Positions 28,004 through 36,771 of a stretch of 64,000 nt of DNA are shown one piece after another. Every line of letters begins with the position of its first letter. Positions within the stretch are counted from its first letter, which is position 1. This DNA comes from Spirosoma endbachense (GTDB lineage Bacteria; Bacteroidota; Bacteroidia; Cytophagales; Spirosomataceae), in NCBI RefSeq assembly GCF_010233585.1, contig NZ_CP045997.1:7307237-7371236 (forward strand), given 5' to 3'. The notes under the pieces are model-generated. The model saw only the letters and a list, made by a program, of their open reading frames with translations, made no database searches and had not been told where the DNA came from. The translations under genes were made by a program, and so were the position numbers.

Positions 28004-29665
28004 TTAGTTTTCGGCCAGGTATTTATGAACAAAGCTGACCGCCATAGCGCCTTCGCCCACCGCCGATGCGACCCGGTTCATGGCACCAGCCCGAACATCG
28101 CCAGCCGCGAAAATACCGGCGCTGCATGTTTCGAGCAAATAGGGTTCCCGATCGTGCTTCCAGACTTTCTTGAAATCAGCGTATTTAGCGAGGTCCCGGC
28201 CCGTAGCGATAAACCCTTTGGGATCTTTGATGATGTCCATTTCGATCCAATCGGTCAATGGCTTCGTTCCGATAAAAATGAAGAGTCCGGCAGCCGGTAC
28301 CGTTTGGCGCTCTTTCGAGTTCATATTTTCGAGGACCAGGCATTCTAACTGTTCGTTACCTAACCCCTCAACGATCTCGGTACAGCCCAAAACGGTAATA
28401 TTTGGCGTCTTGTCAATCTGATCGATCAGGTATTGCGACATGGTTTCGGTGAGGTCGGGACGACGCACACAAATGAACACCTCCGAAGCCGTTCGTGACA
28501 GGTACATTGCGCCCTGCCCGGCCGAATTACCTCCCCCAACAATATAGACCGGTTTGCCTTTAAAGGCATATGCTTCGGTCGTGGCAGCTCCATAATACAC
28601 ACCGGCACTCGTAAACTTATCCAGGCTTTCGTTCGCCAGTTTGTGGTACGACACACCCGTACTCAGCACAATAGCCCGCGTTATCACCTCGCTGCCATCG
28701 GCCATTTTAATGTGTTTGTACAACCCCTGCGATTTAATGGAAATAACCTCCTGTGGGGCCAGGAACTCAACGCCAAACCGTTGCGCCTGGGTGATAGCCC
28801 GACGTGTTAAGTCGGCACCACTCAGACCGTTCGGGAAGCCAAGGTAGTTTTCGATCCGCGAACTCGTACCGGCCTGTCCACCGGGTCCCCGTTTATCAAC
28901 CAGAATCGTTTTTAGCCCTTCAGAACCACCATAAACCGCAGCGGCCAACCCGGCCGGGCCTGCACCAATAATGGCCAGATCGTAAAGACTTTCGGAGGCT
29001 TTGGGTTTCAGTCCCAGTTTTTCGCCCAGATCACCGATGGTGGGTTGGGTCAATACAGAACCATCTTCAAAGGCAATGACGGGCAGATCGCTTCGATCGA
29101 TGTTATGCAGATCGAGCAGTTCCTGAGCCAGTGGATCACCTTCAATATCGAGCCATTGGTACGGGAATAAATTACCCGCCATAAAGTCCTTCAATTCATG
29201 GGACCGGGGAGAGAATTGGTAGCCTACCAGTTTCAGCCCCTGGAACGTTGGCCGATAGTCCGACAGCCAGTCGCCAAGCAGATCGTCGAGTACGGGATAC
29301 AATTTTTCTTCGGGTGGGTCCCAGGGCTTGGCAATATAATAGTCTAGTTGAACTTCGTTAATGGCCCGTACAGCCGCATCAATGTCCGAGTAGGCCGTCA
29401 GCAGGGCTCGTTTTGCATTTGGGAATACTTTACGAGCCTGCGACAGGAATTCAACACCGGTCATATCGGGCATTCGCTGATCAGACAGAAACAAGGCCAC
29501 TTCTTCGCCCTTTTTCTTCAGCTCAGTGAGTGATTCGAGCGCTTCACGGGCCGAACTGGTGCAAAGAATTCGATATTGTTTCCGATACTGCTTGCGAAGG
29601 TCATATTGAATCGCCTGCAATACCTGTGGATCATCATCAATGGAGAAAATAATAGGAAGGCGCAT
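28004..29665 (-). CDS. Response regulator fused to TrxR-like FAD oxidoreductase
   Basis: 553 residues in three modules. The receiver domain is 1-130, with phospho-acceptor Asp62 in FLSDQRMPDMTG and Lys113 in AKPW. A glutaredoxin/thioredoxin-like fold of ~80 residues follows (about 143-220; no Cys pair). The flavoprotein is about 228-553: FAD site GAGPAG at 234-239, NADPH site GGGNSAGQGA at 377-386, and the second FAD motif GIFAAGDVR near the C-terminus. Where thioredoxin reductases have the CxxC pair, this protein reads GAATTEA (359-365), so it cannot act by dithiol exchange. The histidine kinase gene lies 100 bases upstream on the same strand; the receiver is likely its target. Confidence 0.9.
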   Translation of the reverse strand: MRLPIIFSIDDDPQVLQAIQYDLRKQYRKQYRILCTSSAREALESLTELKKKGEEVALFLSDQRMPDMTGVEFLSQARKVFPNAKRALLTAYSDIDAAVRAINEVQLDYYIAKPWDPPEEKLYPVLDDLLGDWLSDYRPTFQGLKLVGYQFSPRSHELKDFMAGNLFPYQWLDIEGDPLAQELLDLHNIDRSDLPVIAFEDGSVLTQPTIGDLGEKLGLKPKASESLYDLAIIGAGPAGLAAAVYGGSEGLKTILVDKRGPGGQAGTSSRIENYLGFPNGLSGADLTRRAITQAQRFGVEFLAPQEVISIKSQGLYKHIKMADGSEVITRAIVLSTGVSYHKLANESLDKFTSAGVYYGAATTEAYAFKGKPVYIVGGGNSAGQGAMYLSRTASEVFICVRRPDLTETMSQYLIDQIDKTPNITVLGCTEIVEGLGNEQLECLVLENMNSKERQTVPAAGLFIFIGTKPLTDWIEMDIIKDPKGFIATGRDLAKYADFKKVWKHDREPYLLETCSAGIFAAGDVRAGAMNRVASAVGEGAMAVSFVHKYLAEN

Positions 29666-29712
29666 AGTTATAAAGAATAAAAGAGCGATTGAGTAATTGA
29701 GTGGATAATAGC

Positions 29713-29756
29713 CGCCTGAGCAAAAGAACCATAAACTTCGCTCTTTTGCTCAGGCG
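29713..29756. terminator. Hairpin between kinase and response-regulator genes
   Basis: Perfect 15-bp stem CGCCTGAGCAAAAGA (29713-29727) with 29742-29756. It lies in the 100-base gap after the kinase stop and before the fusion gene start. It may attenuate read-through between kinase and regulator; no U-tract. Confidence 0.65.
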
Positions 29757-29765
29757 ACTATCGGC

Positions 29766-31160
29766 TCACTGAGTTGGCAAACAGACGCTAAATTCGGTGT
29801 GGCCCGGTTCTGAATGCACTTTAATTGAACCGTTATGGTGTTCAACGATTCCGTTTACAATATCGAGGCCCAAACCAGTACCTTTACCTATTTCTTTGGT
29901 CGTAAAAAACGGATCGAATATTTTGTCCCGAATATCATCCGGAATGCCAGTGCCATTGTCGATGATTCGGGTTAGCACAAATTCCCGGTCCGGCAGACTG
30001 ACAATATCGATTTTACCGCCATCAGGCAAAGCGTCGATCGCGTTATCGATCAGGTTTGTCCAGACTTGATTCAGCTCACCCGGCCACCCGCAAACGGCGG
30101 GCAGATTGTCAGGAATGGAAAGATTCAGCTCAATATGCTTGCTCTTGATTTTATGGTTCAATAGCGTAATGGTACTACGAATGCCATCGGCAAGCATAAC
30201 TTGTTCTTTGCCACCGCCCCGGTCCATGTGTGTATAATTTTTGATGGAGCCGATCAGTGTCGAAATTCGTTTTGATGCTTCGCTAATATCAGAAACCAGC
30301 TTTTCAGTCACCAAATTATTGACAATCCAGTTGGTCACACCCGCCAGATTCGTATCATCAACTTTGTCCAGAAGCCAGTCCAGATCATCGACCGTAAAGC
30401 TAAACTCCACCAGTGGCCCGGCCAGGTCCATACTGTCATCGATGCCATGATCATCCAGCCAGTCGGTCAATTCATCTTCCAGACTCGTTCGTTCGAGTAA
30501 GCTCAACTGGCGCGTTTCGCCCGCCGACTTCTGATCCATCTTTTTAAAGAATACCGTTTTCACGCAATCAACCTGATCGTCGGTCAGGTTAAGGCTCATC
30601 ACGGTTTTGAATGCTTCGGGTGTAGCCCGCAAATGCGTACTCAGCGTATCAACCGAACGCACCACCGCTGCCACAGGATTATTTAGCTCGTGAGCCAACC
30701 CCGCCGACAGTCGTCCCAGCGACGCCAGTTTATCATTCTGCTGAGCCTGCTTCGTAAAATAACGAACGCGGCTGGTCATTTGCTGAACCAGCGAGGCCGT
30801 CAATTCGTAACAGGTCTGTATCATTCCAAGCAGGTGATCGCGGTGAAGCCGAAGCATTCTTACCGCCGTATGGGTCACAAATCGGCTGGGAAAGCTTTTC
30901 ATCCGCGAGAACGGTAGTACGCCCAAAATGGAGTGCGGATCGTACATATACAATTCATCACCGACACCACTGGAGCCATTATCGATACGAACGCGCCCCT
31001 CCAGCAACAGCATCAGGTGATCGGCGGGTTCGCCAGGTTTATAGAGTATTGTCTCCTGTTCGTACATAACTTCTTCGGCCCGGTCGATCAGCCATTGAAG
31101 TTGTTCATCCGGAACAGTTGTGAACTCCGGAAATTTTTTAAGGTTCTCTAAAAGGGTCAT
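29766..31160 (-). CDS. Cyclic nucleotide-binding-domain histidine kinase
   Basis: 464 residues, no membrane segment. A Crp-type cNMP-binding domain spans about 15-130 (ILYKPGEPADHLMLLLEGRV). Then comes a HisKA-like region with His157 in LSAGLAHELNNPVAAV, and the HATPase domain: LNQVWTNLIDNAIDALPDG (N box), DNGTGIPDDI (G1), FFTTKEIGKGTGLGL (F and G2). The standard PGE..(A/R)xxA phosphate cassette with Arg is not clearly present, so the ligand is uncertain. It is a soluble kinase that probably signals to the downstream receiver-flavoprotein fusion. Spacing to that gene (100 bases, hairpin inside) allows shared transcription. Confidence 0.9.
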   Translation of the reverse strand: MTLLENLKKFPEFTTVPDEQLQWLIDRAEEVMYEQETILYKPGEPADHLMLLLEGRVRIDNGSSGVGDELYMYDPHSILGVLPFSRMKSFPSRFVTHTAVRMLRLHRDHLLGMIQTCYELTASLVQQMTSRVRYFTKQAQQNDKLASLGRLSAGLAHELNNPVAAVVRSVDTLSTHLRATPEAFKTVMSLNLTDDQVDCVKTVFFKKMDQKSAGETRQLSLLERTSLEDELTDWLDDHGIDDSMDLAGPLVEFSFTVDDLDWLLDKVDDTNLAGVTNWIVNNLVTEKLVSDISEASKRISTLIGSIKNYTHMDRGGGKEQVMLADGIRSTITLLNHKIKSKHIELNLSIPDNLPAVCGWPGELNQVWTNLIDNAIDALPDGGKIDIVSLPDREFVLTRIIDNGTGIPDDIRDKIFDPFFTTKEIGKGTGLGLDIVNGIVEHHNGSIKVHSEPGHTEFSVCLPTQ

Positions 31161-31288
31161 GAGGAAGTAAGACTGGGTGGAAAAAATTCGATTTGATCCC
31201 TGTATTTGATTGACAGACGGGTAACTAATTATCCGTCCTATTAGTTACAGAAAGACGGTTATGCATTAGGTTTATAGGTTATTTACTG

Positions 31289-31368
31289 TAGGTCTTTGGC
31301 TGTAAAGCGTGCCACGGTTATCAGGAGCAGCATCAGTAACCGTGGCACGCTTTACAGCCAAAGACCTA
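31289..31368. repeat. Long perfect palindrome, copy 1 of shared-apex element
   Basis: 32-bp perfect stem (31289-31320 and 31337-31368), 16-base loop. The inner 48 bases (31305-31352) match 34828-34875 at 45 of 48 positions, while the outer 16 bases of each arm are unrelated to that copy. It sits between the divergent kinase and ChaN-like genes, so it is not placed as a terminator. This looks like a dispersed extragenic palindromic element. Confidence 0.9.
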
Positions 31369-31437
31369 AGCAGAATTGAGCAGTTAATATATTCGTTTTC
31401 TCCGACATTGAGCTTATAAAATTCGCAAATCCTGCCT

Positions 31438-32349
31438 ATGCGTATCGCCCTGCTTCTCCTTTGCCTGATTGCATTTGCTTTCCGGCCCGACAAACCTGCC
31501 TATCGACTTTACAGTCCTGAGCTGAAATCGCAAACATACGCTAAATTATTGCGTCAGGCCACCGGTGCCGACGTTGTTTTGTTTGGCGAATTGCACAATA
31601 ACCCAATCTGTCACTGGCTGGAGCTTCAGCTAACCAAAGATTTACAGGTAGCTAAAAAAGGCACCCTTATTCTGGGCGCAGAAATGTTTGAGGCCGACAA
31701 TCAAACGGCACTTACCGACTACGTAACAGGCCATACTACCAGCAAAGAACTAGCTGCTCAAGCCCGGCTCTGGCCCAATTTCGATACCGATTACATGCCC
31801 ATTGCCAGTTTCGCCCGAGAACAGAAGATTCCGTTCGTCGCCACGAATGTACCTCGTAAATATGCGACGCTGGTTGCCCGGAAAGGCTTAAGCGCACTGG
31901 ATACCCTATCTGCAGAGGCCAAACGCCAGATGGCCCCATTACCCCTCACCGTTGACCTCACTCTGCCGGGTTATAAGGCCATGCTCGATATGATGGGGAC
32001 TCATGGGGGTACTGAGACCAAAACCGACGCACATAAAGCGAACCCCGAACAGGCGGAACGCAGTCCGGCGGCCAATTTTGCCCGCGCTCAGGCCATCAAA
32101 GATGCCACGATGGCTTATTTTATTTTACAGAATCTGAAACCCGGTCAGACCCTCCTGCACTTTAACGGCGATTACCATTCCAAGAATTTTGAAGGTATCG
32201 TTTGGTATTTACGCCAGCAACGGCCTGATATCAAGGTCGTAACGCTCTCATCCGTTGAAATGGCCGATCCTGATAAACCTAAAGTAGAAAGCCCAAACCT
32301 GGCCAACTTCATTCTGGCGATTCCGGCCGATATGACGAAGACCTACTGA
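31438..32349 (+). CDS. ChaN/DUF399-family exported protein
   Basis: 303 residues with a short signal peptide (MRIALLLLCLIAFAFR). The family core follows: GADVVLFGELHNNPICHWLELQL (Glu and His of the Tiki/ChaN fold), LILGAEMFEADNQTAL, and the C-terminal HFNGDYHSKNFEGIVWYL. Homologues include the Campylobacter heme-binding ChaN and the Tiki protease superfamily; conserved Glu/His residues could be metal or heme ligands. Location periplasmic or outer membrane. Its promoter lies between the palindromic element and the start codon (31369-31437). Confidence 0.87.
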   Translation: MRIALLLLCLIAFAFRPDKPAYRLYSPELKSQTYAKLLRQATGADVVLFGELHNNPICHWLELQLTKDLQVAKKGTLILGAEMFEADNQTALTDYVTGHTTSKELAAQARLWPNFDTDYMPIASFAREQKIPFVATNVPRKYATLVARKGLSALDTLSAEAKRQMAPLPLTVDLTLPGYKAMLDMMGTHGGTETKTDAHKANPEQAERSPAANFARAQAIKDATMAYFILQNLKPGQTLLHFNGDYHSKNFEGIVWYLRQQRPDIKVVTLSSVEMADPDKPKVESPNLANFILAIPADMTKTY

Positions 32350-32353
32350 CCGA

Positions 32354-33859
32354 TCAGAGCGATTTAGCCTTATCAATCAATTGAATGAACTCCTGTCGGT
32401 ACCCGTAGGGATCATAGCGCATGGCGGCCGATGCCCAATTGCGAACATTGCTATAGGTGGCAGTTCCTTTATAAGCTGAGTTACGCAACAACAGGCCATA
32501 GGATGCCACAGAAGCAGCAAATCGCATGTTTTCACTCGCCATACCAAAGTCGACACTGGAATCGAAAATTTGTAAGTCAAGAGCCTCACTACTAGCTGCC
32601 GTAGGGCGTTTGTAGCGAAAATTAATGGTGAACGTTGGTGCAGAACGCAGGCTGGCCTGACCCGGAGAAATCTCTGGCAAAGCCGGTACAATTTCGTAGA
32701 GAGCCGTAATGGTCTGCCCGGCATTCACTTCTCCGGCATCTTCCCGATCGTCGGTAAAATCTTCTTTTTTCAGCAGGCGGTTTTCATAGCCGATCAGACG
32801 ATACGACTTTACCTGGCTGGTGTTGAATGTCAATTGAATTTTTACATCCTTGGCGACCGTGTAAAACTTACTGAACTCGTCCACGAATACCTTCTTCGCC
32901 TGTTTTAGATTATCGATGTATTCGTAGTTACCATTTCCTTTGTTGGCAACCTGCTCCATCATGCCATCGTTAAGATTGCCAACACCAACGCCCACCACCG
33001 TCAGAAAAATACCTTTGTCACGTTTGCTGACAATTAGGTCGACCAGCTCTTTCTGACTGCTGGGGCCTACGTTGAAGTCACCGTCGGTCATCAGGATAAC
33101 CCGGTTATTTCCGCCGTCAACAAAGTTTTTTTCGGCAATTTCATAGGCCGTAATAATGCCCTGTGCCCCGGCCGTACTCCCTCCGGCGCCCAATTGGCTA
33201 ATGGCCGCTTTCAGCTTACTTTTCTCCGAACCACTGGTTGCGTCAAGTGCTACACCGGCCTGTCCGGCGTAGGTAACGATTGCTACTTTATCCTGAGCCC
33301 GAAGGTTATCGACAAACGTGGGCAATGCTTCTTTCAGCAGGGGTAATTTATTGGCATCACCCATCGAGCCAGACACATCGACCAGCAAAACGATGTTAGA
33401 AGGGAGCAGGTTTTCTTTGGCAATCGATTGGCCTTTTACGCCAATCCGAATCAGTTTATGGGCTGCATCCCATGGGCAACTGCTTACTTCGCCATCAACC
33501 GTAATCGGGCGACCGTCCGTTGGATCGGCGTAGTTGAGCGGAAAATAATTGATCAGTTCTTCGGTCCGAATCGCATCAGCTACAGGCCTGGTATTCGTCG
33601 ATAGAAATCGACGAACGTTAGCATAGGAGGCTCCATCGGCATCTATCGAAAAGGTAGACGTAGCCTCTTTGGCTACATCGACAAAAGGATTTTCAACAAT
33701 TGTGTTGTATTGCTCTGTACGTATGGGTTCACTTCCGGAAATAAAGTCTGACGAATTGGCGTACTGTGTCGCGTAGGGATACGGGCCGTTTTTCTCGTCA
33801 GCGGTTTGACAGCCTGCCAGCACGAGCAAAGCACTTAGGAACCAGGTTAGTTTTTTCAT
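32354..33859 (-). CDS. VWA-domain lipoprotein (YfbK/DUF3520 type)
   Basis: 501 residues. Lipobox LAGC puts the lipidated Cys at residue 17. An N-terminal vWF_A segment runs about 55-135 (NPFVDVAKEATSTFSIDADGASYANVRRFL). The VWA domain is about 155-335, with an intact MIDAS (DVSGSMGDANK, Asp161-Ser163-Ser165) and TDGDFNVGPSS. A C-terminal DUF3520 region follows (RLIGYENRLLKKEDFTDD, ALYEIVPA). Metal-dependent adhesion or assembly at the periplasmic face is the family role; the partner is unknown. Convergent with the ChaN-like gene (only 4 bases between stops). Confidence 0.92.
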   Translation of the reverse strand: MKKLTWFLSALLVLAGCQTADEKNGPYPYATQYANSSDFISGSEPIRTEQYNTIVENPFVDVAKEATSTFSIDADGASYANVRRFLSTNTRPVADAIRTEELINYFPLNYADPTDGRPITVDGEVSSCPWDAAHKLIRIGVKGQSIAKENLLPSNIVLLVDVSGSMGDANKLPLLKEALPTFVDNLRAQDKVAIVTYAGQAGVALDATSGSEKSKLKAAISQLGAGGSTAGAQGIITAYEIAEKNFVDGGNNRVILMTDGDFNVGPSSQKELVDLIVSKRDKGIFLTVVGVGVGNLNDGMMEQVANKGNGNYEYIDNLKQAKKVFVDEFSKFYTVAKDVKIQLTFNTSQVKSYRLIGYENRLLKKEDFTDDREDAGEVNAGQTITALYEIVPALPEISPGQASLRSAPTFTINFRYKRPTAASSEALDLQIFDSSVDFGMASENMRFAASVASYGLLLRNSAYKGTATYSNVRNWASAAMRYDPYGYRQEFIQLIDKAKSL

Positions 33860-34030
33860 GATTATCAGGAATTTGGTCTGGAATTCAGGCTAGTGATTCC
33901 TTTGTTTACTCAATGGTTGGAACCAGCGTAGGTGCATTTCATTGAATAAAGTTTTCAGGCCTTTTGCCACCAATTGCAGTTACATTAATTGGTGGCGTTT
34001 TCTTCTTCGCACCAGAAACCCCAACAGAAC

Positions 34031-34795
34031 ATGCTAAAAAACTTACTCAACTTATCAGGGAAGAATGCGCTCGTGACAGGATCAAGCCAGGGTATAGGTC
34101 AGGGAATTGCACTAGGTCTTGCTGAATTTGGCGCCAATGTGCTGGTTCATTACCGCAGCGATGCCGATGAAGCCAAGAGCGTATCGGAAGCTATTGCTAA
34201 ATTTGGCGTAAAAACCAGCGCAATAGGTGTCGATCTGGCAAGCGATAACGCAGCCGACGATTTATTTGACCAAGCCACGAAGCAGTTCGGCTCTATCGAT
34301 ATTTTGGTATTGAATGCATCCGTTCAGAAACCCAAACAATGGGCCGAAACCACCCCTCAGGAATTCGAGGAGCAGGTGATGGCCAACTGGAAATCGACAT
34401 TATTTATCATGCAAAAGTTTTTGCCCGGCATGACTGAGCGCGGCTGGGGACGAATTCTTACACTGGGTAGTGTTCAGGAACTGAAGCCGCACCCCGCTAT
34501 GGTTGTTTATGCCGGTACGAAAGCTGCGGTGGCGAATACGGTTCGCAATCTGGCCATTCAGGTAGCCGATCAGGGCGTTACAATCAATAATCTCTCCCCT
34601 GGTATTATCGACACGCCACGCACCGATGAACCGACCCCGCCTATACCTGATCGCATTAGCCAGCGCATGAGCGTTCCGGTTGGCTACGACGGTCAGCCAG
34701 AAGATATTGCCGGAATGGCTGTCCTTCTCTGTTCCGATGCCGGACGTTATGTGACGGGGCAAACAATTTTCGTGGATGGAGGAATGAGTTTGTGA
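34031..34795 (+). CDS. Classical SDR oxidoreductase
   Basis: I place the start at 34031 because it gives 254 residues (the usual classical-SDR length) opening with LSGKNALVTGSSQGIGQGIA. A longer frame begins at 33989 but its 14 extra residues look like leader sequence. Seen: glycine-rich TGSSQGIG, NAS (after DILVLNAS), catalytic YAGTKAA and the C-terminal GQTIFVDGGMSL. It is NAD(P)-dependent and cytoplasmic; substrate unknown, resembling 3-oxoacyl-ACP-reductase-like or glucose-dehydrogenase-like members. It stands alone, ended by the second palindromic element. Confidence 0.92.
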   Translation: MLKNLLNLSGKNALVTGSSQGIGQGIALGLAEFGANVLVHYRSDADEAKSVSEAIAKFGVKTSAIGVDLASDNAADDLFDQATKQFGSIDILVLNASVQKPKQWAETTPQEFEEQVMANWKSTLFIMQKFLPGMTERGWGRILTLGSVQELKPHPAMVVYAGTKAAVANTVRNLAIQVADQGVTINNLSPGIIDTPRTDEPTPPIPDRISQRMSVPVGYDGQPEDIAGMAVLLCSDAGRYVTGQTIFVDGGMSL

Positions 34796-34805
34796 GGATT
34801 AGAGC

Positions 34806-34897
34806 TTCGCGCAGAGGTGTCGTTCAGAAGCGTGCCACGGTTATTAGGAGCAGCATTAGAAACCGTGGCACGCTTCTGAACGACACCTCTGCGCGAA
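34806..34897. repeat. Long perfect palindrome, copy 2 of shared-apex element
   Basis: 37-bp perfect stem (34806-34842 and 34861-34897), 18-base loop. Core 34828-34875 is 45/48 identical to 31305-31352; the three differences are two C/T in the loop and one T/A. The outer 22 bases of each arm have no resemblance to the other copy. It lies between the convergent SDR and toroid-protein genes, so it may also act as a terminator. Confidence 0.9.
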
Positions 34898-34907
34898 AGT
34901 TACGGAT

Positions 34908-35990
34908 CTAATTATCCACCAAATCAACGTATTCTGCGACGAGCGCCCAGCAGTGAGCCTCGCACTGCCAGCGCATTTGCATAAGCGGCCGATCAGCGAA
35001 CCGGCGCAACCAGGGCTGTTCGTAAGCGGTAAGCAAACCGGCAATGAAGAAATTGAAGGTGTCGAAGTCCCGTTCAATATGGTTCGTATCGATGGTAGGC
35101 AACACCTCCCCTAATCGCCTGAGCGACGTTGCCAGTATAATTTGTTCAAGACGATTGCCGGTTTTGCTCAACTCCCGATGCGCATCGGCAATAAGCCGCG
35201 AACGAACGGATTCCAGTTCAGGTATCGTAAAAGCCGCCATCAATCGGGCCAGATGGTAAATAATCAGGGAGGTGCGGGCATAATGCGGAGCGCACCGAAA
35301 TGGCTCGGCCACATACCGGCCTGACTCGACTACTGAGCGCAGATAAACCAGCGAATCGGCATCGTGCTGATTGCGGGGCAAGTTATACTGGTAGATGCAG
35401 AACAGGACATTGCTTAAGGCACAGGCATCAAAATCGACACCCATATTTTTCCCGAACCAGGTGGAGTACGCACGCAGATTTCGGTACTCGGGATAGGTAT
35501 TTTTGATTTGATGCCGTTGGCTCCCGTTGGCATGCCGGGCTAGTTTCGCTTTAAGCCAGTTCAATGTATCGGTGGAGGGCGGTTCAGCGATCTGGGTCAG
35601 GTAGACCATGGCCGTATCGTCAATATCGTCGGGAATGCGAAAATGCTCGAAATGACGAAACAGATAACCATTGGGAAAGTGTCGGGATGGCCGCGTTGGC
35701 CAGAAATTATAAGTATCCAGCCCATCTTTGTTCTGAAAAATGGGGAAGGCAGTCCGCGCCTGTTCCGAAATCTGGCGGATCAGATGCTGCGTATGGGGCG
35801 AAACAGCCGAACGCAACGACTGTACTGTAAAAACCGTAATGGCCGTAAAAAAGATATTGGTATCGGAACGTCGATAAAAAATGGCCGGATTACTGCGAAA
35901 TGAAGGGAACAAACCGGTTTCGTCCTGCAAATCAGCAATCTTCTCTATAAGATAATCCGTAGTCAACGTTGCCATGTTCTTCGTAAACAT
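34908..35990 (-). CDS. Hypothetical protein with alpha-toroid/terpene-cyclase-like DxDD motif
   Basis: 360 residues with no signal peptide. The N-terminal part has LQDETGLFPSF, similar to the QxxxG-type repeat of prenyltransferase/squalene-cyclase toroids. The most striking motif is IPDDIDDTAMVYL (Asp122-Ile-Asp124-Asp125), the DxDD acid motif of class II terpene cyclases. The rest is alpha-helical with many Arg/His and aromatic residues. At 360 residues it is about half the length of a hopene or copalyl cyclase, so it may be a single toroid domain. A chance match is possible. Start 35990 is the first ATG; 35975 is an alternative. It stands alone. Confidence 0.6.
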   Translation of the reverse strand: MFTKNMATLTTDYLIEKIADLQDETGLFPSFRSNPAIFYRRSDTNIFFTAITVFTVQSLRSAVSPHTQHLIRQISEQARTAFPIFQNKDGLDTYNFWPTRPSRHFPNGYLFRHFEHFRIPDDIDDTAMVYLTQIAEPPSTDTLNWLKAKLARHANGSQRHQIKNTYPEYRNLRAYSTWFGKNMGVDFDACALSNVLFCIYQYNLPRNQHDADSLVYLRSVVESGRYVAEPFRCAPHYARTSLIIYHLARLMAAFTIPELESVRSRLIADAHRELSKTGNRLEQIILATSLRRLGEVLPTIDTNHIERDFDTFNFFIAGLLTAYEQPWLRRFADRPLMQMRWQCEAHCWALVAEYVDLVDN

Positions 35991-36156
35991 ACGTTTTGTT
36001 CTAACTTTTCCATTCCGAGAATTAAAGTGCCACTACGTCAGAATGATAAAATTATATATTGTTATTGATGCGTGAATTAATTTGTAAAGAAGGCGACCTA
36101 TTTCTATAGTGCGCCCCTTTTTAGAATCACCCGTTAAATTGGATAACGGGCTAAAT

Positions 36157-36481
36157 TTAGTCCCGTATGAAAGGCAAAAGCAAACGTATTGGGCCATCCG
36201 GGTAGTTGTTTTTGACGTGTTCAGGGCTGGCGGTGATGAATATGTCGATGGCCACCACCGCGCTTTGCGCGGTTCAATCTTCATCTCATCGAAGCGCACT
36301 TTTCGTCAGTGGCCGGATCATTCGTGTCGGCTATTCGCTGGTTCAGCTCCAGGTTAGCCGGATCTGCATTCAGGGTTTCACACTTTCGTTCGACGTGCGA
36401 ACCATGCCCGCTGACATTGCCCATCGTCTTTAATTTGGCAACTCGTAAAATTGTGTAAGCCGATAGTAAACGGGGATAGAT
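36157..36481 (-). pseudogene. Decayed N-terminus of a MobV/Pre-family plasmid relaxase
   Basis: Leftward, three frame pieces reconstruct the first ~100 residues of a Mob/Pre relaxase. Piece A (36481-36281) reads LSAYTILRVAKLKTMGNVSG, then a segment with SHVERKCETLNADP, the family's motif-I region. Piece B (36283-36263) gives KIEPRK. Piece C (36270-36157) gives SAVVAIDIFITASPEH, another family signature. Two frameshifts and a stop separate them. The catalytic second and third motifs are absent, so the rest was deleted. This is a relic of a mobilisable element. The start codon position has been lost (CTA before the usual Met). Confidence 0.75.
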
Positions 36482-36563
36482 TTAGTGGTATGCCGCGCTA
36501 TGCAGGACGAACAAGCAATGGAATCTCAGCGTGAACCGATCGTGTGGAGGGGAAAAACTGAGT

Positions 36564-36619
36564 TCGCTTTCGCGCATATACCACCTTTTAAAACAAAGGT
36601 GGTATATGCGCGAAAGCGA
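36564..36619. repeat. Perfect hairpin in accessory patch
   Basis: 25-bp perfect stem (36564-36588 with 36595-36619), 6-base loop. It has no neighbouring gene within 200 bases on either side and no relation to the 48-bp palindrome apex. Could be a leftover terminator of the vanished relaxase-linked gene. Confidence 0.8.
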
Positions 36620-36771
36620 CGGTAAACTAAAGTTACAGGCTGGCCAGCATTACTCTTGCCAATAACCTTCGTTTTTGTAAATATTTGATAATTGACACAA
36701 TTTAACGTTAACCTCTCTTAGGGTAATTCCTTGCCCAGTTACTAAAAGAAGCCACTTTAGAAAGGAAAGAA

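Noticed and set aside
27866..28348. 160-codon rightward frame opposite the flavoprotein
   Set aside because: Overlaps the essential FAD-binding C-terminus on the other strand.
31289..34897. IS-element ends or a composite transposon bounded by the two palindromes
   Set aside because: No transposase between them, and the genes between are ordinary; the shared part is only the hairpin apex.
36033..36433. Three short overlapping frames (88, 82 and 75 codons) as real genes
   Set aside because: They are pieces or antisense of the relaxase relic; the combined leftward reading explains them better.
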